This document shows positions 1 to 9,167 of a DNA stretch of 64,000 bases, piece after piece. The translations under genes were made by a program, and so were the position numbers. Origin of the DNA: Hyphomicrobiales bacterium (lineage in GTDB: Bacteria; Pseudomonadota; Alphaproteobacteria; Rhizobiales; JACESI01); NCBI GenBank assembly GCA_039973685.1, contig JBDWKL010000043.1:62001-126000 (forward strand), given 5' to 3'. The notes beneath the pieces were generated by a model. That model did not search any database and was not told the DNA's origin. It saw only the letters and a list, made by a program, of their open reading frames with translations. Numbering within the stretch: position 1 is the stretch's first letter; each line of letters starts with the position of its first letter.

Positions 1-269
1 ACGTCATAATGGCCATAAAACAAAACATGCGGTCCGCTTGTCGCGTTTTTATCATGGGCCACAACCATTGGATGGCCGGGGGTCATGCGGAGTGAGGCAT
101 CAAAGCCAATTCCGTTCAGCTCATTCACCAACCATTCGCCACAACTTTGGCAATCAGCTTTATAGGCAGGATCAGTCGAGATGCTTTTGATCCGCATCAA
201 ATCGAAAAGCCGATCTAGGCTAGAAATCAAATTTTGATCGACGTTTTCAAGTACCGCTTCAATGCTCAT
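1..269 (-). CDS. M20 family metallopeptidase (N-terminal part, cut by window edge)
   Basis: This is the first ~89 residues of a protein that runs off the left edge. It begins MSIEAVLENVDQNL and continues through LFDLMRIKSISTDP and HVLFYGHYDV. That layout (an amphipathic first helix, a 'motive for substrate access' segment, then GHYDVxP with the first zinc-ligand His) is typical of the M20/M25/M40 peptidases that include dipeptidases and ArgE/DapE-like amidases. The GHYDV segment sits at the extreme edge, so the other zinc ligands cannot be seen. The ATG lies 5 bases after the stop of the DUF853 gene transcribed in the same direction, so the two are probably cotranscribed. The exact substrate cannot be judged from this fragment. 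Confidence 0.8.
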   Translation of the reverse strand, partial: MSIEAVLENVDQNLISSLDRLFDLMRIKSISTDPAYKADCQSCGEWLVNELNGIGFDASLRMTPGHPMVVAHDKNATSGPHVLFYGHYD

Positions 270-273
270 AGAT

Positions 274-1836
274 TTAGCGCCCACCCTTCAAGCTGCCTAG
301 AATACCGCGCACCAAAGCGCGCCCGAGTGAACTCGCAATTGAGCGTGTCACTGACTTCATCGCCGCTTCTGCAACGCTCTGACGTTTTCTGCCACGGCCG
401 CGTGTCGATTTACGACGCGAGCGGCGCGTTGGGCGATCATCACGGTAGCCTTCATCATCACGGTAGCCACTGCGTGAGCGTTTCATGCGGCCTTTTTCTT
501 CGCGTTCACGTTCTTCTTGTTCGCGCTGTTTTTCCTCAGCCTCAGCCTTTTTCTTGGCGCGGCCTTTCAGTACTTCATAAGCAGATTCACGATCTTGTGC
601 CTCATCATAAAGCCCGTAAATCGGACTGTCTTTAATGGCCGCTTTGCGCTCTGCTTTTGTGAGCGGACCAAGGCGTGATGATGGTGGGCGGATCAACGTG
701 CGCTGAACCATTGACGGAACACCCTTGCGTTCCAGCGTTGAAACAAGTGCTTCACCAACGCCAAGCTCCATAATCACGTCATAAGCGTCAAATTCTGGGT
801 TGGGTCTAAAGGTAGATGCTGCAACTTTAACGGCTTTTTGTTCGCGCGGTGTGTAAGCGCGCAATGCATGTTGTATGCGATTGCCCAATTGCGAGAGAAC
901 CCCATCTGGCACATCAAGCGGGTTTTGTGTGACGAAATAAACGCCAACACCTTTTGAGCGGATGAGTTTGACTACTTGCTCCACTTTTTCAACCAGTGCT
1001 TTTGGCGCTTCATCAAACAGCAAATGCGCTTCATCGAAGAAGAAAACGAGGCGCGGCTTTTCTGGGTCGCCCACTTCTGGCAATTCTTCAAATAATTCAG
1101 ACAAAAGCCACAATAGGAACGTCGCATATAGACGCGGCGAACCCATCAGCTTGTCAGCAGCCAAGATGTTCACAAGGCCCTGCCCCTGACGGTTGGTCCG
1201 CATGATTTCCATGATGTCGAGCGCTGGCTCACCAAAGAAATCTTCGCCGCCTTGCTCTTCCAGCACGAGAAGCTGTCTTTGTATCGCGCCAATTGAGGCT
1301 TTCGATACATTGCCGTATTCGGCTGAAATCTCAGAGGCACGATCAGCAAGGTTTACCAACAGCGCACGCAAGTCTTTCATATCAAGAAGAAGCAGGCCCT
1401 CATCATCCGCAATTTTGAAAGCAATGTTCAACACGCCTTCTTGGGTTGGGTTAAGTTCCATCAAACGCGCAAGAAGCAGCGGTCCCATTTCTGACACTGT
1501 GGTACGAATTGGGTGACCTTGATCACCGAACAAATCCCAAAACACGGTCGGAAAGGACTCAAATTCATATTCATCGGCAAAACCAATTTCATTGGCGCGC
1601 TTATCGAGGAAGTCCTTATATTCGCCCTTCGCACTCAAGCCCGAAAGGTCGCCTTTTACATCTGCACAGAAGACTGGAACGCCAGCGTTTGAAAATCCTT
1701 CTGTCAAAATCTGCAAGGTTACTGTTTTACCTGTACCCGTTGCACCAGTAACCAGCCCGTGGCGGTTTGCACGCTTCAGGTCGAGATATTCTCCCTTCAC
1801 GCTGGTCCCAAGGTAGATTTTGCCGTCCTGATACAT
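274..1836 (-). CDS. DUF853 family HerA/VirB4-like P-loop ATPase (YjgR type)
   Basis: 520 residues. The N-terminus carries a Walker A loop, GATGTGKT, at about residues 32-39. A Walker B stretch, [12 protein letters not shown], lies near residue 263, and [18 protein letters not shown] follows as a sensor-like segment. These are the landmarks of the DUF853/YjgR family, which belongs to the HerA-FtsK superfamily of DNA- or protein-translocating ATPases. The cellular role of the family is not established. The last ~110 residues form a charged low-complexity tail ([14 protein letters not shown], then RSRSGYRDD and [15 protein letters not shown]), likely a nucleic-acid-binding or disordered segment, before a short C-terminal helix. 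It precedes an M20 peptidase gene by only a few bases. The ATG at 1836 fits the family start. Confidence 0.9.
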   Translation of the reverse strand: MYQDGKIYLGTSVKGEYLDLKRANRHGLVTGATGTGKTVTLQILTEGFSNAGVPVFCADVKGDLSGLSAKGEYKDFLDKRANEIGFADEYEFESFPTVFWDLFGDQGHPIRTTVSEMGPLLLARLMELNPTQEGVLNIAFKIADDEGLLLLDMKDLRALLVNLADRASEISAEYGNVSKASIGAIQRQLLVLEEQGGEDFFGEPALDIMEIMRTNRQGQGLVNILAADKLMGSPRLYATFLLWLLSELFEELPEVGDPEKPRLVFFFDEAHLLFDEAPKALVEKVEQVVKLIRSKGVGVYFVTQNPLDVPDGVLSQLGNRIQHALRAYTPREQKAVKVAASTFRPNPEFDAYDVIMELGVGEALVSTLERKGVPSMVQRTLIRPPSSRLGPLTKAERKAAIKDSPIYGLYDEAQDRESAYEVLKGRAKKKAEAEEKQREQEEREREEKGRMKRSRSGYRDDEGYRDDRPTRRSRRKSTRGRGRKRQSVAEAAMKSVTRSIASSLGRALVRGILGSLKGGR

Positions 1837-2004
1837 TGCATTTCCTTTGTCGCGCAGTGCTCTTTAATAACTCCTACCGATATAAGCGGATGAGACGACA
1901 ATGAGCAACGGCTTTGCTGCGTTTTACGGAATTAGTTTAATTGTCAAAAAATCACAAATGTTACAATTGCTATTCAAAAATTTGCTGAAAAGCGGTATTT
2001 TTCC

Positions 2005-2022
2005 TTGTTTCCATGGAAACAA
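2005..2022. promoter_or_regulatory. 18-bp perfect palindrome, possible operator
   Basis: TTGTTTCCATGGAAACAA is self-complementary over all 18 positions. It lies in the 260-base space between two divergently oriented genes, 75 bases upstream of the chosen start of the Gly-rich protein gene. The size and centre-symmetric form suit a dimeric repressor (LacI-like or similar), but no regulator gene is adjacent. No downstream T-run makes it look like a terminator. Confidence 0.4.
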
Positions 2023-2096
2023 CGTGCTCAATAATCAGTTCAAGAGTGGGTGCATTCGCAAAAAACCACAACCTTAGATATATGGAGCTTCGGAAT

Positions 2097-2495
2097 ATGG
2101 AAGAATTAATTGGCCGCATCGTTAGCAACGTTGGCATTGACGAGAACCTAGCGCAAAAAGCTGTTGGCATGATCCTTGGTTTTCTTCAAAGCGAAGGTCC
2201 TGCAGACAAAGTTGGCGCACTTATGGGCGCAATGCCCGGTGCTGAAGATTTGATTGCTTCTGCTGGCGGAGAAAGCGGCGGCGGCGGTCTTATGGGCGCT
2301 GTTGGCAGCCTGATGGGCGGCGGTGGCGGCGGCGGCGCTATGGCTCTTATGGGTCAGCTCACAGGCGCAGGCCTTGGCATGGGCGACGTACAAGGCGTTG
2401 CATCAGAAGTTGTTGGCTTCGCAAAAGAAAAAGCTGGCGAAGACACAGTAACTGAAGTGATCAGTGCGATCCCTGGATTGAGCCAGTTCGTCTAA
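2097..2495 (+). CDS. small Gly/Ala-rich helical protein, unknown function
   Basis: 132 residues when started at MEELIGRIVSNVG. This start has GGAG nine bases upstream; an in-frame ATG 15 bases earlier has no comparable site, and the longer ORF begins inside the 18-bp palindrome. Residues 1-55 look like amphipathic helices (KAVGMILGFLQSEGPADKV). Residues ~57-95 are a Gly-rich linker with runs such as GGGGGGGAMALMG, and the C-terminal ~40 residues are again helical and end GLSQFV. The N-terminus resembles short helical domains of the DUF2267/DUF2780 kind, but I cannot assign a family firmly. A strong terminator follows 25 bases after the stop, so this is a monocistronic unit. Confidence 0.7.
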   Translation: MEELIGRIVSNVGIDENLAQKAVGMILGFLQSEGPADKVGALMGAMPGAEDLIASAGGESGGGGLMGAVGSLMGGGGGGGAMALMGQLTGAGLGMGDVQGVASEVVGFAKEKAGEDTVTEVISAIPGLSQFV

Positions 2496-2518
2496 AAGAC
2501 ACTGAATACAGATTTTAA

Positions 2519-2546
2519 AAGGGCCGGAATTTCCGGCCCTTTTTTC
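2519..2546 (+). terminator. rho-independent terminator after the Gly-rich protein gene
   Basis: GGGCCGG and CCGGCCC form a 7-bp GC stem with a short AT loop, followed directly by TTTTTT. It starts 25 bases after the stop codon at 2495. Confidence 0.9.
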
Positions 2547-2640
2547 GTTCTACACATCAAAACCATGTGTGCTGCTATTTTTGATCGACAAAATGAGTAA
2601 ACTTTCATCATCTCCGAATCAGATGGATTGAAATGATTTG

Positions 2641-4032
2641 ATGTTGTTTACGAGACGTCGTTTTTTGCAAAGTGCATCAGGCCTAGGCGCTGTCCTTACG
2701 ACACCGGCCTATGCACTACCGCTTATCCAGCCATTGAGCGCATTTGACGCGACGGCACTCCCAGATAACGTAATACAAGCCCAATCAAACGGCGTGACAC
2801 CCGGTTCTCCTGACGATCAGACTGAGGCATTCCAAAAGCTACTGAACATTTCGGCGGAACGCGACGCTCCGGTTTTCTTGCCTGGTGGCGTTTACAAAGT
2901 AAGCAAACTCAATTTTCCGCGCCGCACTCGATTGATCGGCGTACCCGGTTCAACACGCCTTGCCTTTACGGGCATTGGGTATCTCGCCAAAGCGGAGCGG
3001 GTTGACCTTATCCATATTCACGGCATCATTTTTGATGGTTTGAGCTTCCCTCTATCAGAAGAGGGTCAAGGCCTGCTCACCGTCAATACGGTACGTGATC
3101 TGCGATTATCGTCATGCGATTTTGTTGGCAGTGGACTGCATGGCGTTGATCTTGTCGGCGCTAAAGGCACCATTCGCGATTGTCGTTTCCGTAAAATTGT
3201 TGATACCGCAATTTTCTCCAAACAAAGCCGCGGCATCACGATCACCGATAACGACATCGCTGATTGCGGAAATGGTGGCATTTTGGTTCATCGTTTTACA
3301 ACGGGCGAAGATGGCTCTGTTGTAACCAACAATCGGATCGTTGGCATAAAATCAACCAATGGTGGCACGGGGCAATGGGGCAACGGGGTCAATATTTATC
3401 AAGCCCATGGTGTGATGGTCGCGAACAATAGGATTGCCGATTGTGCGTTTTCATCCGTCAGGGTCAATGCAGGGCACAATGTCCAAATCGTCGGCAATAA
3501 TTGTAGCCGCTCAGGGGAAACCGCAATTTATGGCGAGTTCACTTTTGAAGGCGCAGTCGTCGCGAACAATATCATTGACGGTGGCACGATCGGTGTATCG
3601 CTTGCCAATTTCAATGAAGGCGGAAGGCTTGCAACTGTTAGCGGAAACATCATCCGCAACTTGACCAATAAGCTGCCTTACAAAAACCCTAGCGACTTCA
3701 AACCAGGCATCGGAATTTACGCAGAAGCCGACACCATCATCAATGCAAACGCGATTGAAAACACGCCGCAAGCAGGCATTCATGTTGGCTGGGGTGAGTT
3801 TTGCCGCGACGTAATTGTTAGCAACAATGTTGTACGCGCCGTGCCTTGGGGTGTAACTGCAAGCGTTGTTAAAGGCTCACGCAATGTGCTGGTGCGAGAC
3901 AATGTGTTTTCTGAAATTTCACAGCAGGCTGTTACCGGGTTTGAATGGATAAAACCCGTAACCCGTGAATTGGTTGGCGCACGGCGCACGGGCTATAATC
4001 ATTTGAGCGTATCAGGCAACCGCGTCAGTTAG
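2641..4032 (+). CDS. Tat-exported parallel beta-helix repeat protein (TIGR03808 type)
   Basis: 463 residues from the ATG at 2641; a TTG directly before it is also in frame. The N-terminus has a twin-arginine signal, FTRRRFLQSASG, followed by a hydrophobic stretch, so the folded protein is predicted to be exported by Tat. The body consists of repeating short strands with Asn ladders, for example ITDNDIADCGNGGILV, VTNNRIVGI and VSNNVVRAVPWGV, as in right-handed parallel beta-helix pectate-lyase-like folds. This matches the alphaproteobacterial 'twin-arg-translocated repeat' family TIGR03808, whose function is unknown. A carbohydrate-active role is possible but unproven. The 3' end overlaps the convergent asparaginase gene by 21 bases. 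Confidence 0.9.
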   Translation: MLFTRRRFLQSASGLGAVLTTPAYALPLIQPLSAFDATALPDNVIQAQSNGVTPGSPDDQTEAFQKLLNISAERDAPVFLPGGVYKVSKLNFPRRTRLIGVPGSTRLAFTGIGYLAKAERVDLIHIHGIIFDGLSFPLSEEGQGLLTVNTVRDLRLSSCDFVGSGLHGVDLVGAKGTIRDCRFRKIVDTAIFSKQSRGITITDNDIADCGNGGILVHRFTTGEDGSVVTNNRIVGIKSTNGGTGQWGNGVNIYQAHGVMVANNRIADCAFSSVRVNAGHNVQIVGNNCSRSGETAIYGEFTFEGAVVANNIIDGGTIGVSLANFNEGGRLATVSGNIIRNLTNKLPYKNPSDFKPGIGIYAEADTIINANAIENTPQAGIHVGWGEFCRDVIVSNNVVRAVPWGVTASVVKGSRNVLVRDNVFSEISQQAVTGFEWIKPVTRELVGARRTGYNHLSVSGNRVS

Positions 4033-5034
4033 CTTCTTAAGCAACCCATCGACGGGCTTTACGTTACCCACTTTCCAACCGTTACGGTTTTTTAGTTCTA
4101 AGTTCAAATAGCGCTCTAAGCTTGCTGGGCGCTCTTCCAAGAGAGCGGCAAGACATGCTGCCATCATCGCCTCAGATGCCCGCGTGGTGCCGTCTTCGCA
4201 TTTAAGCGCGATGCCGAGACCGAGCGATGGAATGCTGCCCGCATAAACACCTTCAGCACCCGTTTTCACAAGCACAGCTTTGCCAAATGCTTCCATAACC
4301 ACAGTATCAAAGCGCTTCGTTCCTGCCACTAAATCTGGATGGGCTACACAAGCATCATGGATTTTTCCCATTGCTTGGTCACGGCCTACTGAGCCCGTAT
4401 TTTTAGCCGCAAATTTCGCAAAACCGAGCGCTAAATTCTTCAAGGGCACAGCGTAGGTCGGGATAGAACATCCATCGGTGCCGGTCTGGTTTGGATTTTC
4501 TAGATTGAAGTCATAAAGGTTTTCTAAGATACCCTTTGTCTCACGTTGGGCTGGATGATCTGGCATGATATAGCCCTCAACCGTCTCTCCTAGATGATGG
4601 CTCGCGCAGATAAAGCCTGCATGTTTGCCAGAACAATTATTGTGAAGGGCAACGGGTTTTTCGCCAGCCTTCATAATTACAGCCCGCTCCTCAGTGCTGG
4701 TCGGCCATTGGGTGCCGCACTCAAGACATGTTGCGTCCAACCCTGCTTTATCCAGCATGATTGAGACGCCTTTAGTATGGATAGCCTCGCCGCTATGAGA
4801 CGCGCAGGAAAGGGCAATGTCCAAGGTGCTCAAATTGAAACCATCGACAGCACCACTTTCAACCAGATAAAGCGCTTGCAAAGGTTTAATCGCAGAGCGT
4901 GGGAAAACGGGGTGTTCAACATCGCCGATCGAAACAAGCTCAGTTCCTTTGGCATCAACAATTGAAATAGCGCCGCGATGAACACTTTCAACATAATCAC
5001 CACGGGTAACTTCTACTAAGATTGGGTTTTCCAT
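4012..5034 (-). CDS. L-asparaginase II family protein
   Basis: 340 residues from the ATG that gives MENPILVEVTRGD. A GTG 30 bases upstream is also in frame, but the family begins with the NPxLVEVTRG segment. Recognisable family stretches are HPVFPRSAIKPLQAL, ALSCASHSGE, CGTQWP, HNNCSGKHAGF and TDGCSIPTYAVPL, diagnostic of the Asparaginase_II family (PF06089), the thermolabile rhizobial type described in Rhizobium etli. The predicted reaction is hydrolysis of asparagine to aspartate and ammonium in the cytoplasm. It lies downstream of ald in the same direction but is separated from it by a strong terminator, so it probably has its own promoter or relies on readthrough. Confidence 0.9.
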   Translation of the reverse strand: MENPILVEVTRGDYVESVHRGAISIVDAKGTELVSIGDVEHPVFPRSAIKPLQALYLVESGAVDGFNLSTLDIALSCASHSGEAIHTKGVSIMLDKAGLDATCLECGTQWPTSTEERAVIMKAGEKPVALHNNCSGKHAGFICASHHLGETVEGYIMPDHPAQRETKGILENLYDFNLENPNQTGTDGCSIPTYAVPLKNLALGFAKFAAKNTGSVGRDQAMGKIHDACVAHPDLVAGTKRFDTVVMEAFGKAVLVKTGAEGVYAGSIPSLGLGIALKCEDGTTRASEAMMAACLAALLEERPASLERYLNLELKNRNGWKVGNVKPVDGLLKKLTDAVA

Positions 5035-5116
5035 CGGTCTCTCAAAACAGCCAATAAACACCACTCATCCCTATTCCAAAGAACAGGTTACGGCAAGTTA
5101 TCCCCTTCAATCAGAC

Positions 5117-5151
5117 AAACAAAAACCTCGTTGATCCGAAGATCAACGAGG
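5117..5151 (-). terminator. rho-independent terminator of ald
   Basis: Read on the minus strand, an 11-bp perfect stem (CCTCGTTGATC with GATCAACGAGG) closed by a UUCG tetraloop is followed by TTTTTGTTTG. It lies about 40 bases after the ald stop codon. Confidence 0.93.
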
Positions 5152-5192
5152 CTTGAGGGAATGGGCGTATAGAGGGGGGGAAACGCCCATCG

Positions 5193-6302
5193 CTACGCAG
5201 CGTTTGAAAACGCTACGAAACTCATTTCAAGATCATCTGCAACGGCTTCATGGGTAATGGCACCGTTTGAAACATTCACACCAGCTGCTAGATGCGGGTC
5301 TGCAGCCAAGGCAGCGCTTACGCCGTCAGCAAGTTTCAACACAAAAGGAAGCGTTGCATTGTTCAATGCGTATGCAGATGTTTTCGGCACACCACCTGGC
5401 ATATTCGCCACACAGTAGTGAACCACACCGTCAATGACATAAGTTGGTTCATCATGTGTTGTGGCACGTGATGTTTCAAAACAACCACCTTGGTCGATCG
5501 AAATGTCGACTAGCACAGAACCGTCTTTCATGTGACCCAGCATTTCACGCGTGACCAAGCGAGGAGCCGCAGCACCTGGGATTAAGACAGCACCGATAAC
5601 CAAGTCAGCAGCAAGAACCGCTTCACGAACGGCAGCACCTGTTGAATAAACAACTTTGGCCCGCTCACCATACTGGCGATCAAGGTCAGCAATGCGGTTT
5701 ACGTTGCGTTCAAAGATTGTCACATCAGCGCGCATACCAAGCGCCATTTGCAAAGCATTCTCGCCTGCAACACCGCCGCCCAAAATTACGACCTTCGCTG
5801 GCGCAACACCTGGAACACCCGCAATAAGCAAACCTTCGCCGCCTGCATGTTTCATCAATGCATTTGCACCGACTTGAATAGACAAACGCCCTGCAACTTC
5901 ACTCATTGGCTGAAGCAATGGCAACGTGTTTTGGTTGCTCGTTACAGTCTCATAAGCAATGGCCAAGCAGCCTGAATTGCACAGCGCTTCTGCTTGAGGC
6001 TTATCAGCTGCTAGGTGAAGATAAGTGAAAAGCGTGTGGTGCGGTTTCAGCATCGCGCATTCGCTCAACTGAGGTTCTTTCACCTTAACGATCATTTCAG
6101 CCGCTTCAAAAACGCCTGCAGCCGTGGGTGAGACTTCTGCGCCAGCTGCTTTATAATCGTCATCAGAAGCACCGATACCAGCACCCGCTTGCGTTTCAAC
6201 GATTACTGAATGACCACGCGCTGTAATTTCAGCAACACTGGCTGGCGTTAGGCCAACGCGGAATTCTTTAGTTTTGATTTCTTTTGGTACACCGATTTTC
6301 AT
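5193..6302 (-). CDS. ald: alanine dehydrogenase
   Basis: 369 residues, the normal family length. The N-terminus MKIGVPKEIKTKEFRVGLTP is the alanine dehydrogenase/PNT signature and contains the substrate-binding Arg. KVKEPQ, SEVAGRLSIQ and the NAD-binding loop ILGGGVAGENA (about residues 172-182) follow, with DISIDQGGC and MPGGVPKTSA toward the C-terminus. The enzyme interconverts L-alanine and pyruvate plus ammonium with NAD. An Lrp/AsnC-type regulator is transcribed divergently from a shared 132-base intergenic region, the standard arrangement for amino-acid-inducible ald genes. A UUCG-loop terminator follows. Confidence 0.97.
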   Translation of the reverse strand: MKIGVPKEIKTKEFRVGLTPASVAEITARGHSVIVETQAGAGIGASDDDYKAAGAEVSPTAAGVFEAAEMIVKVKEPQLSECAMLKPHHTLFTYLHLAADKPQAEALCNSGCLAIAYETVTSNQNTLPLLQPMSEVAGRLSIQVGANALMKHAGGEGLLIAGVPGVAPAKVVILGGGVAGENALQMALGMRADVTIFERNVNRIADLDRQYGERAKVVYSTGAAVREAVLAADLVIGAVLIPGAAAPRLVTREMLGHMKDGSVLVDISIDQGGCFETSRATTHDEPTYVIDGVVHYCVANMPGGVPKTSAYALNNATLPFVLKLADGVSAALAADPHLAAGVNVSNGAITHEAVADDLEMSFVAFSNAA

Positions 6303-6434
6303 TTTATTCTCCCGAATTTCACTTCCTAAAAGGGTAGAGGAGAATCCACAGAAAATCTTCGATATTTTCGCTTGAAATTATGACTATTTCGAAATATTTT
6401 TCTTTCTAACCGAAATTTCAGGATAAATTATTGA
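6303..6434. promoter_or_regulatory. shared ald / lrp-type regulatory region
   Basis: This 132-base AT-rich divergent spacer contains TATTTCGAAATA, a 12-bp perfect palindrome near 6384, flanked by several GAAATT/AATTTC-like boxes. Lrp-family proteins bind arrays of degenerate AT-rich sites of this kind. The assignment to the adjacent regulator is inferred from position only. Confidence 0.4.
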
Positions 6435-6905
6435 ATGGATAAATTTGATAGGGAAATTTTATCGCACCTCCAAGTGAATGGCCGTGCTTCTTTCCAAGAA
6501 GTGGGTGACGCTGTGGGATTATCGCTTTCTGCTTGTCACAAACGGGTCAAAGCGCTTGAGAAGGCAGGTGTCATTGAACACTATGCAGCCATTGTGAATG
6601 AAGAAAACGTTGGCTTGGAAACAAGCGCCTATGTGCAAGTAACATTGAAAGATCAAACTCAAGAAACACTCGATGCCTTTGAGGCACAAGTGATTACCCA
6701 CCCTGAGATTATGGGTTGCGTGTTAATGGCGGGGGACTGGGATTATCTGATCCGCATTTTATGCAATGGGGTACAAGACTATGAACGCATCCACCACGAT
6801 ATTTTAACGGCCCTACCAGGCGTTCAGCGGGTCAACTCCAGCTTCGCCCTACGCACCATTTGCCGCCGCACAGAAGTGCCCATTGACCTGATTGATAAGC
6901 GCTAA
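6435..6905 (+). CDS. Lrp/AsnC family transcriptional regulator, probable activator of ald
   Basis: 156 residues. The N-terminal helix-turn-helix (residues ~1-60: DREILSHLQVNGRASFQEV then LSLSACHKRVKALEKAGVI) is followed by the RAM/AsnC_trans_reg effector domain (VQVTLKDQTQETLDAFE, GDWDYLIRILCNGVQDYE, LPGVQRVNSSFALRTIC). It is divergent from alanine dehydrogenase, so it probably senses alanine or another amino acid and controls ald; this is inferred from position. Its 3' end overlaps the convergent acyl-CoA dehydrogenase gene by 4 bases. Confidence 0.93.
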   Translation: MDKFDREILSHLQVNGRASFQEVGDAVGLSLSACHKRVKALEKAGVIEHYAAIVNEENVGLETSAYVQVTLKDQTQETLDAFEAQVITHPEIMGCVLMAGDWDYLIRILCNGVQDYERIHHDILTALPGVQRVNSSFALRTICRRTEVPIDLIDKR

Positions 6906-8071
6906 CTCTTGCGTTTGTTATGCCGATCATCAAGCCCCAGACCTCGGCCAATGATTTCTTTCATGATCTCCGATGAGCCCGCATAGATACGGGAGACGCG
7001 GGCGTCGGCGTATAGTCGGGAAATTTCGTATTCTTCCATGAAACCGGCGCCGCCGTGTAATTGCAGACATTCATCCACCACGCGGGCTTCTACCTCTGAG
7101 GTATAAAGCTTAATCTCCGCCCCCATTTCCCCCGTCAAATTGCCCTCTAAGTGTTCCATCACACAGTGATCAACAAAGGCGTAGGCAGCATCGATTTCGG
7201 CCTTCATGCCAGCCATTTTGAAACGTGAGTTTTGGAAGGTGCCAACAGGGCGACCAAAGGCTTCACGCTCTTTGATGTACTCCAGCGTAATATCAAACGC
7301 CCGCTCGCACCGCGCCACATAACCGACCGCCCCAATCAAGCGCTCTTCGGCAAGGCCCACCATCATGTTCTTGAAACCCTGTGTCGGGTCGCCCAGCACA
7401 TTGAACTTTGGCACTTTTACCGCATCGAAAAATAGCTCTGCCGTGTCTTGAGAATGAAGGCCCAGCTTTTTGAGCTTTTGACCACGACTAAAACCTTCGC
7501 GGTCTTCCTCCACCACAAACAGACCAATGGAATAGGGATTTTCACGCGAGGTTTTGGCCGCTACCAAATAAAGCCCTGCATTAATACCGTTGGAGATGAA
7601 GGTCTTAGACCCACTAAGTTCCCAGTGGTCGCCCTTGTCTTCTGCAAACGTGCGAATGCCCGCAACGTCCGATCCAGCACCCGGTTCCGTCATGCAAATG
7701 GCGAGAATATTCTCACCAGAAATCACGCTTGGCAAAAAATGCTGCTTTTGCTCTTCCGTGCCAAATTTATTAAAGTAAGGGCCGACAATACGGTTGTGAA
7801 GTGGGGCGTAAAAACCTGAATCGCACTTGGTAATTTCTTCGGTCAAAATTTGGTCGAAGCGGAAATCGTCGATACCAGCGCCGCCGTATTTTTCATCCGC
7901 CCACATGCACAGATAACCTTGGCGGCCTGCATCAAGCCAAATGTCTTTTGGGACGATACGGTTTTCATAAAACTCTTCTTTGCGCGGTCGCATAACGGTA
8001 TCGACCCAGCGCTTGACGCTTTCACGAAAGATGATGTGTTCTTCTTCAAAAATGCGTCGTCTAAGTTCCAT
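6902..8071 (-). CDS. acyl-CoA dehydrogenase
   Basis: 389 residues, full family length. Signature stretches are AICMTEPGAGSDVAGI (FAD/substrate-binding signature 1), SGSKTFISNGINAGL, REAFGRPVGTFQN and the C-terminal QLHGGAGFMEEYEISRLYADARV (signature 2). The catalytic-base region ends IYAGSSEIMKEIIGR, where the Glu of GSSEIMKE-type termini lies in the long-chain/isovaleryl group position. The protein is a cytoplasmic flavoprotein that passes electrons to ETF. The preceding nitronate monooxygenase gene ends only 10 bases upstream, so the two form a small operon. The acyl chain specificity cannot be told from sequence alone. Confidence 0.93.
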   Translation of the reverse strand: MELRRRIFEEEHIIFRESVKRWVDTVMRPRKEEFYENRIVPKDIWLDAGRQGYLCMWADEKYGGAGIDDFRFDQILTEEITKCDSGFYAPLHNRIVGPYFNKFGTEEQKQHFLPSVISGENILAICMTEPGAGSDVAGIRTFAEDKGDHWELSGSKTFISNGINAGLYLVAAKTSRENPYSIGLFVVEEDREGFSRGQKLKKLGLHSQDTAELFFDAVKVPKFNVLGDPTQGFKNMMVGLAEERLIGAVGYVARCERAFDITLEYIKEREAFGRPVGTFQNSRFKMAGMKAEIDAAYAFVDHCVMEHLEGNLTGEMGAEIKLYTSEVEARVVDECLQLHGGAGFMEEYEISRLYADARVSRIYAGSSEIMKEIIGRGLGLDDRHNKRKS

Positions 8072-8081
8072 GATATTCCCC

Positions 8082-9074
8082 TTACCCTCTCAATTCTTCA
8101 AGCGTGGCTTTAACGGCAGCCTCATATTCATCCGCCAAACGATCGACCAAAGCGCCTGCTGGCCCTCTGCTTTCAACCGCGCCAATGCCCTGCCCCGCGC
8201 CCCAAATTTCTTTCCATGCTTTTGGTTTGGAAGAGCCACCTGCAAAATTCATTGAGCTTGCATCTGCTGTCTCAAGATTATCAGGGTCAAGCCCAGCGCG
8301 GCTAATGGACGGTTTGAGGTAGTTGCCGGATATGCCTGTGAAGAGCGACGATGTTACGATGTCATCAGCACCACCCTCAACGATCATATCTTTATAGGTG
8401 TCGACAGCATTCGCCTCATCAGTGGAGATGAACGGCGAGCCGATATAACCAAGATCAGCACCCATCACGCGGGCAGCAAGCAGCGCTTTGCCTGTTGCGA
8501 TGGAACCAGAAAGAAGCAGCGGGCCATCGAACCATTCTCTAATTTCTTGGATAAGAGCAATCGGGTTTTGCGGGCCAGCATGTCCGCCAGCACCAGCTGC
8601 AACTGCGATCAGACCATCGGCACCCTTCTCAATCGCCTTTTTAGCAAAGCGATTGTTGATGATGTCGTGCAGCGCAATGCCGCCACAAGAATGTGCCGCC
8701 TCATTCACCTCAACGCGCGCGCCAAGGGAGGTGATCCAAATCGGTACTTTCCACTTTGCACAAATTTCTAAATCACGTTCCAAACGCGCATTTGATTTAT
8801 GAACAATCTGGTTCACCGCATAAGGCGCTGCCGGTCGATCAGGGTTTTCCTGATTGTGCTTATCCAGTTCTTCATTAATACGGGTCAGCCATGCTTCCAA
8901 CATCGGCGGTTCGCCGTCTGCTTCTCTCGCATTAAGGGCGGGGAAGCTACCAACGATGCCTGCTTTGCATTGCGCAATCACCAAGTCAGGCACTGAAATA
9001 ATGAAGAGCGGCGATCCAACAGCGGGGATACGAAGGCCCTGCAGAACTTTGGGAAGATGTTTTTCTGAACGCAT
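8082..9074 (-). CDS. nitronate monooxygenase family FMN protein (2-nitropropane dioxygenase type)
   Basis: 330 residues with a TIM-barrel layout. Key stretches are GSPLFIISVPDLVIAQCKAGIVGS near the N-terminus, ADGLIAVAAGAGGHAG (catalytic His of the GxGGH loop) and LLSGSIATGKALLAARVMGADLGYIGSPF (FMN phosphate-binding region). These define the NMO/2-nitropropane dioxygenase family, which oxidises alkyl nitronates such as propionate 3-nitronate. Many family members have unknown true substrates. It is the first gene of a two-gene unit with the acyl-CoA dehydrogenase and is divergent from a DMT transporter gene. Confidence 0.9.
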   Translation of the reverse strand: MRSEKHLPKVLQGLRIPAVGSPLFIISVPDLVIAQCKAGIVGSFPALNAREADGEPPMLEAWLTRINEELDKHNQENPDRPAAPYAVNQIVHKSNARLERDLEICAKWKVPIWITSLGARVEVNEAAHSCGGIALHDIINNRFAKKAIEKGADGLIAVAAGAGGHAGPQNPIALIQEIREWFDGPLLLSGSIATGKALLAARVMGADLGYIGSPFISTDEANAVDTYKDMIVEGGADDIVTSSLFTGISGNYLKPSISRAGLDPDNLETADASSMNFAGGSSKPKAWKEIWGAGQGIGAVESRGPAGALVDRLADEYEAAVKATLEELRG

Positions 9075-9167
9075 GACAAATCCTAGGTGAATGTTTTGCT
9101 ACACTCTGATACCAGTGGATATCTGGCCTGACCAGCATATAAACCGCAAATTGGCTTGGCGCTTTTC

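Noticed and set aside
2275-2340. GGC-rich repeat as a tandem repeat or CRISPR-like element
   Set aside because: It is the Gly-codon run of the small protein gene, in frame with the rest of the coding sequence.
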